The notes: a model not told the origin generated them from the letters alone. Shown: positions 26,051 through 35,122, counted from the first letter of the stretch. The stretch is DNA of 64,000 bases from Mycolicibacterium sphagni (GCF_002250655.1 NZ_NOZR01000016.1:62001-126000), one strand, 5' to 3'. Numbers and translations: made by a program.

Positions 26051-28450
26051 CTAACCGCAATACCCAGCGCCGATGACCCCCTCGGTTTCCAGCGCCGCGA
26101 TGTCGTCGGGTGACAAGCCGAGTTCGGTCAGTATCTGGTGGTTGTGCTGGCCGAGCAGGGGCGCCGGCGAGGTGTGAACCGGGTTCGGTCCGCGGGAAAG
26201 CCGAAACGGCATGGTCGTGAACCGGGCTGGCGCGTTGACGGGGTGGTCCAGAACCTCGAAGAAGCCGCGCGCAGTGAGCTGTTCGAGTTCGGGCTGCCGG
26301 TGCGGTTGCATCACCTTGGCCACCGGGACGCCGGCCGGCCACAGGGCGGCGACGACGTCGTCGCCGCTGCGTTCCCGGCACCAGACGCTCAGCTGCTCGT
26401 CGACGAAGTCCGCACGGGCCCGCCGCCCGCGTGCCGTGGCCAACTGGGGACGGGCAGCCCAGCCCGGACTTCCGAGCGCGGCGCGCAGTGCGTGCCATTG
26501 CTCGTCAGTGGCGACGGCGATCGCGACCCAGGAGTCGTCGCGACCGAACTCGTCGATCTCTGCAGTGCGGTAGAGATTCTGCGGCGACGCGGTCGGGCCT
26601 CTGTTGCCGTCACGCTGTAATACCGCCCCGTAAGCGCTGTATTCGATGACCTGCTCGGCCGCGATGTTGAGCGCCGCGTCCACCATCGCCGCTTCGATGA
26701 GCGCACCCTCACCCGTCCGCCTGCGGTGCTCCAGGGCCAGCAGCACCGCGTTGAGCGCGTGCAGCCCGGCGTTCGGATCGCCAAGAGAGTACGGCTCGTA
26801 CGGATTTCGGTCCCGGTACCCGGTGAGCCAGCTGATGCCGGCAGCAGCCTCGATCACGTAGGCGAAGGCCGGGTTGTCCCGCCACGGCCCGTCCAACCCG
26901 AAGCCCGGCATTCGCACCATCACCGCGTCCGGCTTGATCCTCTGCACTGCCGCGTAATCCAGACCGAGATGGTCGAGCACCCGCGGGGTGTAGTTCTCGG
27001 CGACGACGTCGGCGGTGGCGATCAAGCGGTGAAGAAGTTCGCGGCCCCGCTCGGTGCCGAGGTCAAGGGTGATGTCCTTCTTGCTGGTGTTCAGTGCGGC
27101 GAAGATCGGCTGCTTTTCCCACCACTGGTCTTCGCTCACCGGCACGCCCGAGATCATCCGTGTGCCGTCGGGTCGGCGGGCGGATTCGACGTGGATCACC
27201 TCGGCGCCGAGCAGGGCCATCAGGTGGGTGCACGACGGGCCGGCCCAGAACGTCGTGAGGTCGACCACTCGAATTCCGCTCAGCGGCAACCGATCCGCTG
27301 CATCGCCGGCGCGTCGCGGATGGCGCGGCGACGTCCGGTACTGCTCAGTGTGCTCACCTAGCCGTGGCGCCGACGACGGGCAACGCAGCTCGACGCCGCT
27401 GATCCGGTAGGGCGCCGCCGGCTGACGAAAGCCCGCCGGGTGGTCGACGAACGAGCCTCGGGCACTGAAGTGTTCCAGCGACTCGACGGTGTCCGGGGTG
27501 GCTACCGGAGCGTTGGGAATCCGGAACGCCGTCGCGAGGTCGCGCACCTCGTCACCCGTGCGCTCAGCCATCCAGGCGTACAGCTCGCCGGACTTCTCGT
27601 TAGCCCGCTCGGTGATCGTCAGGGGTGTGTCCTCGTCGATCCAGTCCTCGTGACCGGTCATCGCGCACAGGTCGAACCACTGCTGTGCGGTGCCGCATCC
27701 GACGTCGACAAGTCCGTCCTTGACCTTCGCGATGCCGGGCACGGTCAGTTTGCGGGCGTCGCGCCACGGCCGGCCCAGCATCTCGAAATACGTGACGGGG
27801 TGATAGGTCAGGCCCATGACGTGGCATTCCAGCATCGACAGGTCGATGAGTTCGCCGCCGCCACCGGCGAGCACGCGCACTCGGGAGGCCAGGATTGCCA
27901 CACTGGCGTAGGAACCCGACAGGTAGTCGCCGACCTGGCCGCCCACGTACACCGGCGCGCGGTCCGGGGCACCACGGCCCAGCCCGACGATCCCACCGGA
28001 CCAGGCCTGTAACGTGAATTCCGTTGCGGGGAGGGAACTCCAGGGCCCGTCCAGGCCGAACGGTGTGATCGCGGCGACGATCAGGTGCGGATGCGCGGCG
28101 TGCAGCGCGGTGGGCGCCAGCACCGGGTCGTCGGACAACTGCGAGCCCGGTGACCACACCACCGCGTCGGCGCTGGCCAACAGGTCGTGCACCAACCGCA
28201 GGTCGTCGGGGACGGCGGGGTCGGCCACCACGCTGTTCTTGCCGCCGGCCAGAAAGCTGAACAGCGCCCCGTCCTCCCCCGCGCCGATAGACGCTCCCGA
28301 GGCGGACCACCGTCGAAGCGGGTCTCCTTCGGGGGCTTCGACTTTGATCACTTCGGCCCCGCCGTCGGACAACAGCTTGGTGCAGTAACCGCCGGCGATG
28401 CCCGTCGACAGGTCGACCACGACAAAACCGGTCAGCGGTGAGTCAGCCAT
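26051..28450 (-). CDS. Fused double CaiB/BaiF (class III) CoA-transferase
   Basis: 799 residues, about twice the normal length: two complete family III CoA-transferase units (about 1-375 and 385-790), each beginning with the typical phrase GFVVVDLSTGIAGGYCTKLL or GIRVVDLTTFWAGPSCTHLM and a downstream EVIKVE / EVIHVE. These enzymes move CoA between carboxylates or isomerise alpha-methylacyl-CoAs. At the position of the catalytic Asp (S/A-M-x-D), unit 2 has MVDAAL while unit 1 has MLECHV. The two halves may form an internal version of the interlocked dimer seen in this family. Four nt downstream of the crotonase gene. Confidence 0.88.
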   Translation of the reverse strand: MADSPLTGFVVVDLSTGIAGGYCTKLLSDGGAEVIKVEAPEGDPLRRWSASGASIGAGEDGALFSFLAGGKNSVVADPAVPDDLRLVHDLLASADAVVWSPGSQLSDDPVLAPTALHAAHPHLIVAAITPFGLDGPWSSLPATEFTLQAWSGGIVGLGRGAPDRAPVYVGGQVGDYLSGSYASVAILASRVRVLAGGGGELIDLSMLECHVMGLTYHPVTYFEMLGRPWRDARKLTVPGIAKVKDGLVDVGCGTAQQWFDLCAMTGHEDWIDEDTPLTITERANEKSGELYAWMAERTGDEVRDLATAFRIPNAPVATPDTVESLEHFSARGSFVDHPAGFRQPAAPYRISGVELRCPSSAPRLGEHTEQYRTSPRHPRRAGDAADRLPLSGIRVVDLTTFWAGPSCTHLMALLGAEVIHVESARRPDGTRMISGVPVSEDQWWEKQPIFAALNTSKKDITLDLGTERGRELLHRLIATADVVAENYTPRVLDHLGLDYAAVQRIKPDAVMVRMPGFGLDGPWRDNPAFAYVIEAAAGISWLTGYRDRNPYEPYSLGDPNAGLHALNAVLLALEHRRRTGEGALIEAAMVDAALNIAAEQVIEYSAYGAVLQRDGNRGPTASPQNLYRTAEIDEFGRDDSWVAIAVATDEQWHALRAALGSPGWAARPQLATARGRRARADFVDEQLSVWCRERSGDDVVAALWPAGVPVAKVMQPHRQPELEQLTARGFFEVLDHPVNAPARFTTMPFRLSRGPNPVHTSPAPLLGQHNHQILTELGLSPDDIAALETEGVIGAGYCG

Positions 28451-28454
28451 GGCG

Positions 28455-29453
28455 CTACTTCTTCTTCTTCTTGGATTTGGTCTTGGGGTCTTTGGTCTTG
28501 GCGTCCTTCCGCCCGGACTTCGACAGCCGCCACTCCGGCGGGAATTTGCTGTCGTTGTCCTTCACCGCGCCGGACAGGCCCTCGCCGAGAGCCTCGTGCA
28601 TGTCGAACTCGTCCTCGTCGTGGGCGGCGGCACCACCCAGCGACTCAAAGGTGCTGCCGAGCAGGCTGCCCAGGTACTCGCCCTGGAACTGCTTGAACAC
28701 CTCGAAGAACATCTTCTGCTGAAAGACGGTGTCGGTGGGCCGGTTTCGGGCACACGCGAGCGCGTACCGGCCGACCTCGTCCTCCAACTCGTCGCGCGAC
28801 ACCACGCTGTTGAGGAAGTTGCACTCGTACATCTCGGCAGCGGTGAACGGCCGGCCGGTGTAGACCATCTCCTGGAACTTGCGAATCCCCATCATCTGGG
28901 TCCACCACCACATGCGGGGGCCCCAGCCGTAATAGCGGAACGACGGATGGCCGTACAGCGCGTCGTCGGAGGAGATCACCAGGTCGGCGTCGGCAGCCTG
29001 GTAGAAGTGCCAGCCGTAGCAGTATCCCTTGACCTCGAGGATCGAGATCTTCTTGAAGTCCTGCAGCGTGCGGATTCCCGACTGCGGGCTGGCGTACCAG
29101 GCCCCGACAGTGGCGCCACGCCGAAATGATCCCTTGGGCGGGTATTTCACGTCGCCGGGCGCCATCCGGAACTCCGAGAGCCGGCGCGACTGGTCCTCGT
29201 CGTTCTGCACTTCCATGAATTCGGGAAGGTCGGCACCGCTGCCGAGATTCTCGCCCGCACCACGGATCACCAGAACCTTGACCTGGTCATCCACGCCGGC
29301 CTGATACAGCAGATCCGAATACCGCAGGCGCGCTGCGATAGTCGGTGCGTTGAGGTACTCCGGCCGGTTGAAGGTGATCGTGGCGATCTTGGTCTTCGGG
29401 TTCTTCTCGTAGAGGATGATCTCTTCGGCCGAGGGGCGATCCGTCTTAGCCAT
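28455..29453 (-). CDS. Enoyl-CoA hydratase/isomerase superfamily protein, atypical
   Basis: 332 residues with a recognisable crotonase fold: ATITFNRPEYLNAPT at the first strand, VLVIRGAGENLGSGADLPEF for the first oxyanion loop, and the EVKGYCYGWHFYQAADADLV segment. The two Glu of enoyl-CoA hydratase are not evident: the helix that carries the first reads YGWHFYQAADADL and the second position lies in YGHPSFRYYGWGPRMWWW, an unusual Trp-rich stretch. It ends with a Lys-rich tail (KTKSKKKKK). It may be a decarboxylase, C-C hydrolase or non-catalytic relative. Overlaps the preceding M24 gene by 8 nt. Confidence 0.75.
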   Translation of the reverse strand: MAKTDRPSAEEIILYEKNPKTKIATITFNRPEYLNAPTIAARLRYSDLLYQAGVDDQVKVLVIRGAGENLGSGADLPEFMEVQNDEDQSRRLSEFRMAPGDVKYPPKGSFRRGATVGAWYASPQSGIRTLQDFKKISILEVKGYCYGWHFYQAADADLVISSDDALYGHPSFRYYGWGPRMWWWTQMMGIRKFQEMVYTGRPFTAAEMYECNFLNSVVSRDELEDEVGRYALACARNRPTDTVFQQKMFFEVFKQFQGEYLGSLLGSTFESLGGAAAHDEDEFDMHEALGEGLSGAVKDNDSKFPPEWRLSKSGRKDAKTKDPKTKSKKKKK

Positions 29454-30558
29454 TATTCGGGCTAGACGTCAACACCTCGCAGCCGTCGGCGGTGATCAGC
29501 ACAGAGTCGCGCCGGAACACCGCCCCGACACCGGCCTCGAACACGTAGCCGGTCACGGCCAGCACCATGCCGGGCTCCAGCTGTTCGCCGGCCGCGGTGG
29601 CCGCCAGTTGCGGAGACACCACCGGCGAGTCGAATCCGACCCCGAGACCGTGTGCCACCGGCACCACCGGAAGTGCTTCGCCGACAGCCTCATACGCCGC
29701 AAGTAGGCCGGAGTTGGACGCGCCGGGCCGACATGCGCCGATCAGCGCTTCGTGCAGCCGATCGGAGCGTGCGTAGAGCGCGCTGGCGCCTGCGACGTCA
29801 CCGACCGGCCAGGTGCGACCGACTTCGCCGATGTAGCCACGGTCCAGCACAGCCGACGAGAAGGCCACCAGATCTCCGTCGTGGACGCGTTCGTCGCCGC
29901 GAACCCGCCGCCACGGGTGATCCTTGGCGGTCACCCAGACGGCGTCCTGATGGGCCGGCGAGCTCACGCCACCGGCACTCATCGCCTCGAGCAGCACCGC
30001 GGTCAGGTCCTGCAGCGACGCACCGGACTTCAGGGTCGCCACGGCAGCTGTCAGGCCGACCTCGGCGACCCGGACCGACTCGCGCAGCGCATCGATCTCC
30101 TCGTCCGTCTTGATCCGGCGGGCCGCCCCCATCGCCGCCTCGCCGTCGACCAGTTCGGCGTTGGGGAACGCCATCGGCAGCAATTGGGCGAATCCCGGTG
30201 AGAGAGCGTCGGAACCGACTCGACGTGCGGTGGCCGCGCCGGGGATCTTCTTGAGATTCTCGATGGTGTTCACCGGGTTCCACGCTATTCCGTAGAGGTT
30301 CTCGTGCGGAATGTCCTCGGGAACGCCCTCGTCCCAGGTGCTCAGCAAGTGCACGGCCCCGTTGCGCAGCAGCACGCACGACGGCGCGAAGGGTCGCGTG
30401 CCTGCCACCCAGAGTTGTTGGGCACCACTGACATAACGGATATTGGATTGCCGTCCGAGGACTAATATGTCCAGATCGTGGGCTTCCATCTGGGCCAGTG
30501 CGCGCTCCCGCCGCCCGGTGCGGAGAGCGCGCTCGTCGCCCAGGACCTCAGTCGCCAT
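29446..30558 (-). CDS. M24 (creatinase/aminopeptidase fold) protein with altered metal site
   Basis: 370 residues: N-terminal creatinase-like domain (about 15-135, NIRYVSGAQQLWV) and a C-terminal pita-bread domain. The five metal ligands of aminopeptidase P-type enzymes (Asp, Asp, His, Glu, Glu) are mostly lost: first Asp region reads FSSAV, second has GEVGRTW, the His is kept in VAHGLGVGFDSP, and the two Glu regions read LAVTGYV and FRRDSVL. Creatinase itself works without metal in this fold, so activity is still possible. Overlaps the intact M24 gene upstream by 11 nt; the two may form a heterodimer. Confidence 0.8.
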   Translation of the reverse strand: MATEVLGDERALRTGRRERALAQMEAHDLDILVLGRQSNIRYVSGAQQLWVAGTRPFAPSCVLLRNGAVHLLSTWDEGVPEDIPHENLYGIAWNPVNTIENLKKIPGAATARRVGSDALSPGFAQLLPMAFPNAELVDGEAAMGAARRIKTDEEIDALRESVRVAEVGLTAAVATLKSGASLQDLTAVLLEAMSAGGVSSPAHQDAVWVTAKDHPWRRVRGDERVHDGDLVAFSSAVLDRGYIGEVGRTWPVGDVAGASALYARSDRLHEALIGACRPGASNSGLLAAYEAVGEALPVVPVAHGLGVGFDSPVVSPQLAATAAGEQLEPGMVLAVTGYVFEAGVGAVFRRDSVLITADGCEVLTSSPNNG

Positions 30559-31786
30559 AGGGCGAGTACGGGTAGTCGGTCAACTTGATCCAGCCTTCCT
30601 CGGTGATGACCACGATTTCTTCGCTGCGGTAGCCGCCCGTGCCGTCTTCCCAGATCACCGGCTCCAGTACCAGCACCATGCCCGCTTGCAGCACGTAGTT
30701 CTCGTCGAACTCGTCACCCAGATCGGTTCCGATCATCGGCATCTCGGCAGCGTTGACCCCGATGCCGTGGCCCAGGTAGAAGTGCGGCAGCCACGGCTTC
30801 TTGCCGTCATTGGCTGCGATTGCGGCCCGGCCCAGATCGGCGGCGGTCGCCCCGGCGCGGGTCACCTCCTGGACGGCGCTCACGATGTCGCGCCACCGTC
30901 GGAAGTTGGCCTGCTGACGTGTATCCGGTTCGGTGCCCACGGTCCAGGTGCGGCCGAAGTCCGAGCAGTACCCACCGTAGGTGATCGACACGTCGGTCCA
31001 TAGCACGTCACCGGCACGCAGCTCGCGCTCGGTGGACAGCAGCGGCAGGGCCAGGTCGCCATGCGTAGTCCACACGCCGTCGGCTTTCGTGTTGGGCATG
31101 ACCTGCCAGATGGGCTCGAGCATGCTGGCCACGGCACCCAGTTCGAACGAGCGCCGCATGAATTCGGCCGACAGGTCGATCTGGCGGATACCCGGCGCCA
31201 GTGCTGCCTGGACGTCGACCATCGCGGTGTCGGTGATCCGGACCGCCTTGTGGATGCAGGCGATCTCGTCGACGGTCTTGACAGCCTTGGCCGCGCCGAC
31301 GACCACCGCAGCATCACTGGGGGTGCCGTCGGGGAACAGGCTGCCCTGAGCCCTGCGCATCGCTCCGGTGAGTTCGTCGACGGCGATCGTGCTGCCGCGC
31401 GGGACGAGATCACCCACGACAGCGGCGAAATGCTCGACACCTTCGTCGAATTCGAGATACACCGGCCCGTGCAGATGGTCGGCCGGCAGCTCGGTCTCCT
31501 CGGCGGCACCTTCCCGGAACGGCAGGAACAGGTGCGGCGCGGGATCGTCGGCGAGCACCAGCGCGACAGGGCGCTCGACATGGGAGAGGCCGGCGTCACC
31601 GAGCGGCCAGCTGGTGCCGGTCGCATACGTGACGGCGTTGTTGCCCAACAGAATCAGCGCGTCGATGCCGCGTTCGGTCATGGCTGCCCGCAGCCGCGCA
31701 CCGGTTTCGGCACGCAGGCGAGAGCGGTTGGGCTCGGGCGGGATATCAGCCAGCGTCCGCAAAGGCCGAGTCAGCGATGTCGTCAC
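30548..31786 (-). CDS. M24-family Xaa-Pro peptidase-like hydrolase (complete metal site)
   Basis: 412 residues. N-terminal creatinase domain (about 20-180, NAVTYATGTSWPLGD) and C-terminal pita-bread domain with the full ligand set: Asp in LWTDVSITYGG, Asp in CSDFGRTW, His in YLGHGIGVNAAE, Glu in LVLEPVIW and Glu in YRSEEIVVI. Likely a dinuclear Mn or Zn enzyme cleaving an amide or peptide-like bond, cytosolic. The GTG at 31786 overlaps the amidohydrolase stop (GTGA); the longer upstream open frame is an antisense/shadow extension. In a catabolic array it may hydrolyse an amide or guanidino-like bond rather than peptides. Confidence 0.85.
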   Translation of the reverse strand: MTTSLTRPLRTLADIPPEPNRSRLRAETGARLRAAMTERGIDALILLGNNAVTYATGTSWPLGDAGLSHVERPVALVLADDPAPHLFLPFREGAAEETELPADHLHGPVYLEFDEGVEHFAAVVGDLVPRGSTIAVDELTGAMRRAQGSLFPDGTPSDAAVVVGAAKAVKTVDEIACIHKAVRITDTAMVDVQAALAPGIRQIDLSAEFMRRSFELGAVASMLEPIWQVMPNTKADGVWTTHGDLALPLLSTERELRAGDVLWTDVSITYGGYCSDFGRTWTVGTEPDTRQQANFRRWRDIVSAVQEVTRAGATAADLGRAAIAANDGKKPWLPHFYLGHGIGVNAAEMPMIGTDLGDEFDENYVLQAGMVLVLEPVIWEDGTGGYRSEEIVVITEEGWIKLTDYPYSPYGD

Positions 31787-32949
31787 CGGACACCCAGGAA
31801 GTTCTTGATGTTGGCGCTGCAGATCTTCGCCGCAGCCTCCGGGCCCACCGCCTCGACCACCGTGGCCAGCGACTTCTCCGAGTAACCGAAGGTTGATTCG
31901 TTGTGCGGATAGTCCGAGGACCACATCACGTTGTCGACACCGATCTTGTCGATGAGCTCCAGGCCCAGCGGGTCCACCATGAACGAGGCGCACATGTGGT
32001 TGTCCCAGTAGTAGCGCGGATCGTGGGACAGCTCGTGGTTGAACATGTGCCGATAAGACGCCAGCAGATGCTGCGCATCCTGTAATGCTGTTGGCACCCA
32101 GGCGATTCCACCCTCAAACCAGCCGACGCGCAGTTTCGGGTGCCGGTCGAGGATTCCGGAGAAGACGTACTTGGCGAACTGTTCGCGGAAAGAGTCGACA
32201 TTGACCATCATCCCGACGACGACGCTGTTGTTCTCGCACGGCGTCTTCGGCGGGGTCTCACCGATGTGGTGGGTGACGGGCACGCCGGAGTCTTCGATCT
32301 CATCCCAGACCGCATCCATCGACGCGGCGCCATAGTCGTAGATATTGCCGTCGTCATCCTTACCCGGGTTGAGCGGAAGCAGGAAGGTCTTGAGCCCGAG
32401 GGCCTTCAGCTCCTGGAGATTCTGGCGGGTTCCCTTCGGGTCCCACCAGTTGATCAGGCCAACACCGTAGAAGTGGCCGCCTGACCGCTCCTGCAGTTCG
32501 GCCATCACCTCGTTGTAGATGCGGAACACCCGCTCCCGCAACGACTTGTCCGGGTAGTGGAACAGCGCCAGCACGGCATTGGGGAATGCCAGTTCCTTGT
32601 CGATGCCGTCCTCGGCCAGCTCGCGGACGCGCGCCTGCATATCGTTGGTCGACGCGCCCGCCAGATCGTCGTACTGCATGAGCACGCGACCGAAGTCACC
32701 GCCCGTCCACGACTTGCCCTTCATACCGACCATGTACGCGCCGTCCTCGTACCAGATCCGCGGCGCCTGTCCTTTGAGGTCTTCGGGGAACTTCTCGTAG
32801 AAGATGTCCTGGGCTACCGAGATGTGGTTGTCGGCAGAAAAGACCTCGGTGCCGGCGGGCAACCCGAAGTCACCCGTGGCGTGGCCCTGACGGTTCTTGG
32901 GTGCCCCGAACCCTTCCGGTGGGTAGAGCGTGGCAGTCAATGTAGACAT
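31783..32949 (-). CDS. Amidohydrolase-2 family metal-dependent hydrolase/decarboxylase
   Basis: 388 residues of the same superfamily as the enzyme at 24815 but clearly a different subgroup: FSADNHISVAQD at the start, VTHHIGETPPK mid-protein with the His pair, WFEGGIAWVP, and WSSDYPHNES near the end (catalytic Asp). ATG at 32949 has GGAG 8 nt upstream; the GTG at 32958 overlaps that ribosome-binding site and was rejected. Coupled to the M24 gene by a 4-nt overlap and 37 nt downstream of the P450. Confidence 0.85.
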   Translation of the reverse strand: MSTLTATLYPPEGFGAPKNRQGHATGDFGLPAGTEVFSADNHISVAQDIFYEKFPEDLKGQAPRIWYEDGAYMVGMKGKSWTGGDFGRVLMQYDDLAGASTNDMQARVRELAEDGIDKELAFPNAVLALFHYPDKSLRERVFRIYNEVMAELQERSGGHFYGVGLINWWDPKGTRQNLQELKALGLKTFLLPLNPGKDDDGNIYDYGAASMDAVWDEIEDSGVPVTHHIGETPPKTPCENNSVVVGMMVNVDSFREQFAKYVFSGILDRHPKLRVGWFEGGIAWVPTALQDAQHLLASYRHMFNHELSHDPRYYWDNHMCASFMVDPLGLELIDKIGVDNVMWSSDYPHNESTFGYSEKSLATVVEAVGPEAAAKICSANIKNFLGVR

Positions 32950-32986
32950 CGTGGACACTCCAATCGATTTAAGCTGAAAGCTGTTG

Positions 32987-34225
32987 TCACCAGGTCACGG
33001 GAAGCTCGTAGACGCCGTAGGCGAGGCGGTCGTGCTGGAGCGGCACCTCGTCGAACGGGATCGCCAACTTCATGGCGGGCATCCGGCGCAGGACCGTGGG
33101 AAACACGATCTGCATTTCGGCGCGGGCCAACTGCTGTCCGACGCACTGGTGCCGGCCGTAGCCGAATCCCAACTGCTGGCTGGCATCACGAGTCAGGTCG
33201 AGCTTGCCGGGATCGGCGTAGGTGGCCGGATCCCAGTTGGCCGGGGCCAGATCGAGGATGACTCCCTCGCCGGCCTTGATGGTTTCACCACCGATCTCAA
33301 TGTCCTCGAGCGCTACTCGGCGCTGGCCGGTCTGAATGATCGAAAGGAAGCGCATCAACTCTTCGACCGCGTTGGCGATGAATTGCGGGTCGTCGGAATC
33401 ACGCAGCAGCGCAGCCTGTTCAGGGTTCTCCAGGAGTGCCAGCAAGCCGATGCCGATCATGTTGGCGGTGGTTTCGTGACCGGCGATCAGCAGGCCGGTA
33501 CCCAGCTGCGCGGCCTCTTTGACGCTGATCTCACCGGCAGTGACCCGTTCGGCGAGGTCGGACACGGCGTCCTCGGCCGGCTCCTTCTGCTTCTTCTCCA
33601 CCAAGTTGATCAGGTATTGGTGCAGGCTCATCGCGCCCTTCTGCATGGCGTCGGCGGCCGCGTTGCGTGCCATGCCTGCGTTGGCGTGCTCCTGGAAGAA
33701 CTCGTGATCCTCGTAGGGCACGCCGAGCATGTCGCTGATCACCCGCGTCGGCACCGGCAAGGCGAGCTTCTTGATCATGTCGACGGGTGCAGGCCCGGCC
33801 AAGATTTCATCGATGCACTCGTCGGTGACGTCCTGTATCACCGCACGCAGCGTCTCCACCCGGCGGAAGGTGAACGGCTTGGACAGCATGCGCCGGAACC
33901 GGGTGTGCTCCTCGGCGTCCGAGGTGAACACCGAGCGAGGCCGCTTGTTGACGGTGGCGAGCATGTGCGCGTTCCAGTGCGGGAAGCCGGAAATCCGGTC
34001 GTCGACGCTGATCCGTGGATCCGCGAACAGCGCGCGGGCCGCCTCATAGCCGGTGACCAGCCAAGGCGTACTCCCGTCCCAGATGCGCACCCGCGATAAC
34101 GGCGCCGTCTCGTTCATCTCGAGCATCCGGGGCGGCGGCGCGAACGGGCACCCCGCCGCGCGTTCCATCGGATAGTCCGGGACGGCGGCGGCCTCGGTCG
34201 CCTCAGAAGTCAATGTGTCTGACAT
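32987..34225 (-). CDS. Cytochrome P450
   Basis: 412 residues. I-helix oxygen-activation motif AGHETT, K-helix ExxR in VEELMR, and haem loop FGYGRHQCVG with Cys361 as the proximal ligand. The N-terminus is soluble, as in bacterial class I P450s, and the RGCPFAPPP-like start resembles the CYP105 group. It is followed upstream by its likely electron donor, a 3Fe-4S ferredoxin, with a 3-nt gap. Should hydroxylate a catabolic substrate; no ferredoxin reductase is seen nearby. Confidence 0.93.
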   Translation of the reverse strand: MSDTLTSEATEAAAVPDYPMERAAGCPFAPPPRMLEMNETAPLSRVRIWDGSTPWLVTGYEAARALFADPRISVDDRISGFPHWNAHMLATVNKRPRSVFTSDAEEHTRFRRMLSKPFTFRRVETLRAVIQDVTDECIDEILAGPAPVDMIKKLALPVPTRVISDMLGVPYEDHEFFQEHANAGMARNAAADAMQKGAMSLHQYLINLVEKKQKEPAEDAVSDLAERVTAGEISVKEAAQLGTGLLIAGHETTANMIGIGLLALLENPEQAALLRDSDDPQFIANAVEELMRFLSIIQTGQRRVALEDIEIGGETIKAGEGVILDLAPANWDPATYADPGKLDLTRDASQQLGFGYGRHQCVGQQLARAEMQIVFPTVLRRMPAMKLAIPFDEVPLQHDRLAYGVYELPVTW

Positions 34226-34228
34226 GCG

Positions 34229-34423
34229 TCACTCCTCGACGTAGATGGCCTGCGCGGGACAGGCCGCAGCGGCCCGGCGCGCATTGTCTGCCTGATCGGC
34301 TGGGGGGCTCGGAGCGAGAAGGACGACGACGCCATCCTCGTCACGCTGGTCGAATACGTCGGATGCATTGAGCACGCACTGGCCCGAGGAAACGCACTTG
34401 TCCTGGTCGACGGTGACCTTCAT
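34229..34423 (-). CDS. 3Fe-4S ferredoxin
   Basis: 64 residues. Cys10, Cys16 and Cys55 in DKCVSSGQC and ACPAQA give the three-ligand pattern of 3Fe-4S P450 ferredoxins; the position of a fourth Cys is occupied by Ser/Gly. Acidic, cytosolic. Immediately precedes the P450 gene and most likely delivers electrons to it. ATG at 34423 is set by the conserved MKVTVDQDKC start. Confidence 0.9.
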   Translation of the reverse strand: MKVTVDQDKCVSSGQCVLNASDVFDQRDEDGVVVLLAPSPPADQADNARRAAAACPAQAIYVEE

Positions 34424-34428
34424 GGTGT

Positions 34429-35094
34429 TCAGTCCTGTCGCGTCACTGGGGCGAGCCACAGCCCGACGATCGCATCGACAAGGCCGGAAGCGGCTGTGCG
34501 CCAACTGGTCAGGGGCAAAGACGTGCCCTCGGCGAGAGCCCGTTCGTATTCCGCGCACGTGTGCATCAGCAGGTTGCGCGCCATGATGTTTCGGGTGACG
34601 CGCACATCGCCCGGCAGGTCCGGCAGGCAGCGATTGATGCCCTCGAGCACGGTGATCAGCGACGGCAAGGTCAGCGCGTCGCGGGTGACCGTCTTCTGGT
34701 AGGCCGGGTCGGCCATTACCTGTGCGGCGAACCGGGCATACCAGGTCGGGTTACCCATCGCGGTCAGGTGATCAGTCAGCGGAAGCACCAGGCATTCAGC
34801 CCAGTCCCGCAGCTCGGCGCCGGCGCCCAGGGCGCCAACCCGCTCTTCACGCAGCTTTTCCACCGGGATGGCGTGCTTGTGCTCGATCGCGCGCACCAGA
34901 TCGGTCTTGGTGCCGAAGTGGTAGCCGACGGCGGCGTTGTTGCCCTGCCCGGCGGCCTCACTGACCTGCCGATTCGAAACCGCGAAGACACCGTGCTCGG
35001 CGAATAGCCGCTCTGCGGCGATCAGGATCGCCTCGCGGGTCAGGCTGGCCCGATCGGTGCGGGTGCTCCGAGAAGGGGTGGTCGCGGTGGTCAT
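34429..35094 (-). CDS. TetR-family transcriptional regulator
   Basis: 221 residues: helix-turn-helix at about 15-65 (REAILIAAERLFAEHGVFAVSNRQVSEAA, then YHFGTKTDLV) and a C-terminal ligand pocket domain. First gene of the co-directional array TetR-ferredoxin-P450-amidohydrolase onward, 5 nt before the ferredoxin. A strong inverted repeat at 35123-35144 just upstream is its probable autoregulatory operator. Ligand likely a pathway acyl-CoA or cyclic acid; inference. Confidence 0.9.
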   Translation of the reverse strand: MTTATTPSRSTRTDRASLTREAILIAAERLFAEHGVFAVSNRQVSEAAGQGNNAAVGYHFGTKTDLVRAIEHKHAIPVEKLREERVGALGAGAELRDWAECLVLPLTDHLTAMGNPTWYARFAAQVMADPAYQKTVTRDALTLPSLITVLEGINRCLPDLPGDVRVTRNIMARNLLMHTCAEYERALAEGTSLPLTSWRTAASGLVDAIVGLWLAPVTRQD

Positions 35095-35122
35095 CGCCCG
35101 TCAGTCAACGCTGCTGATCTTG

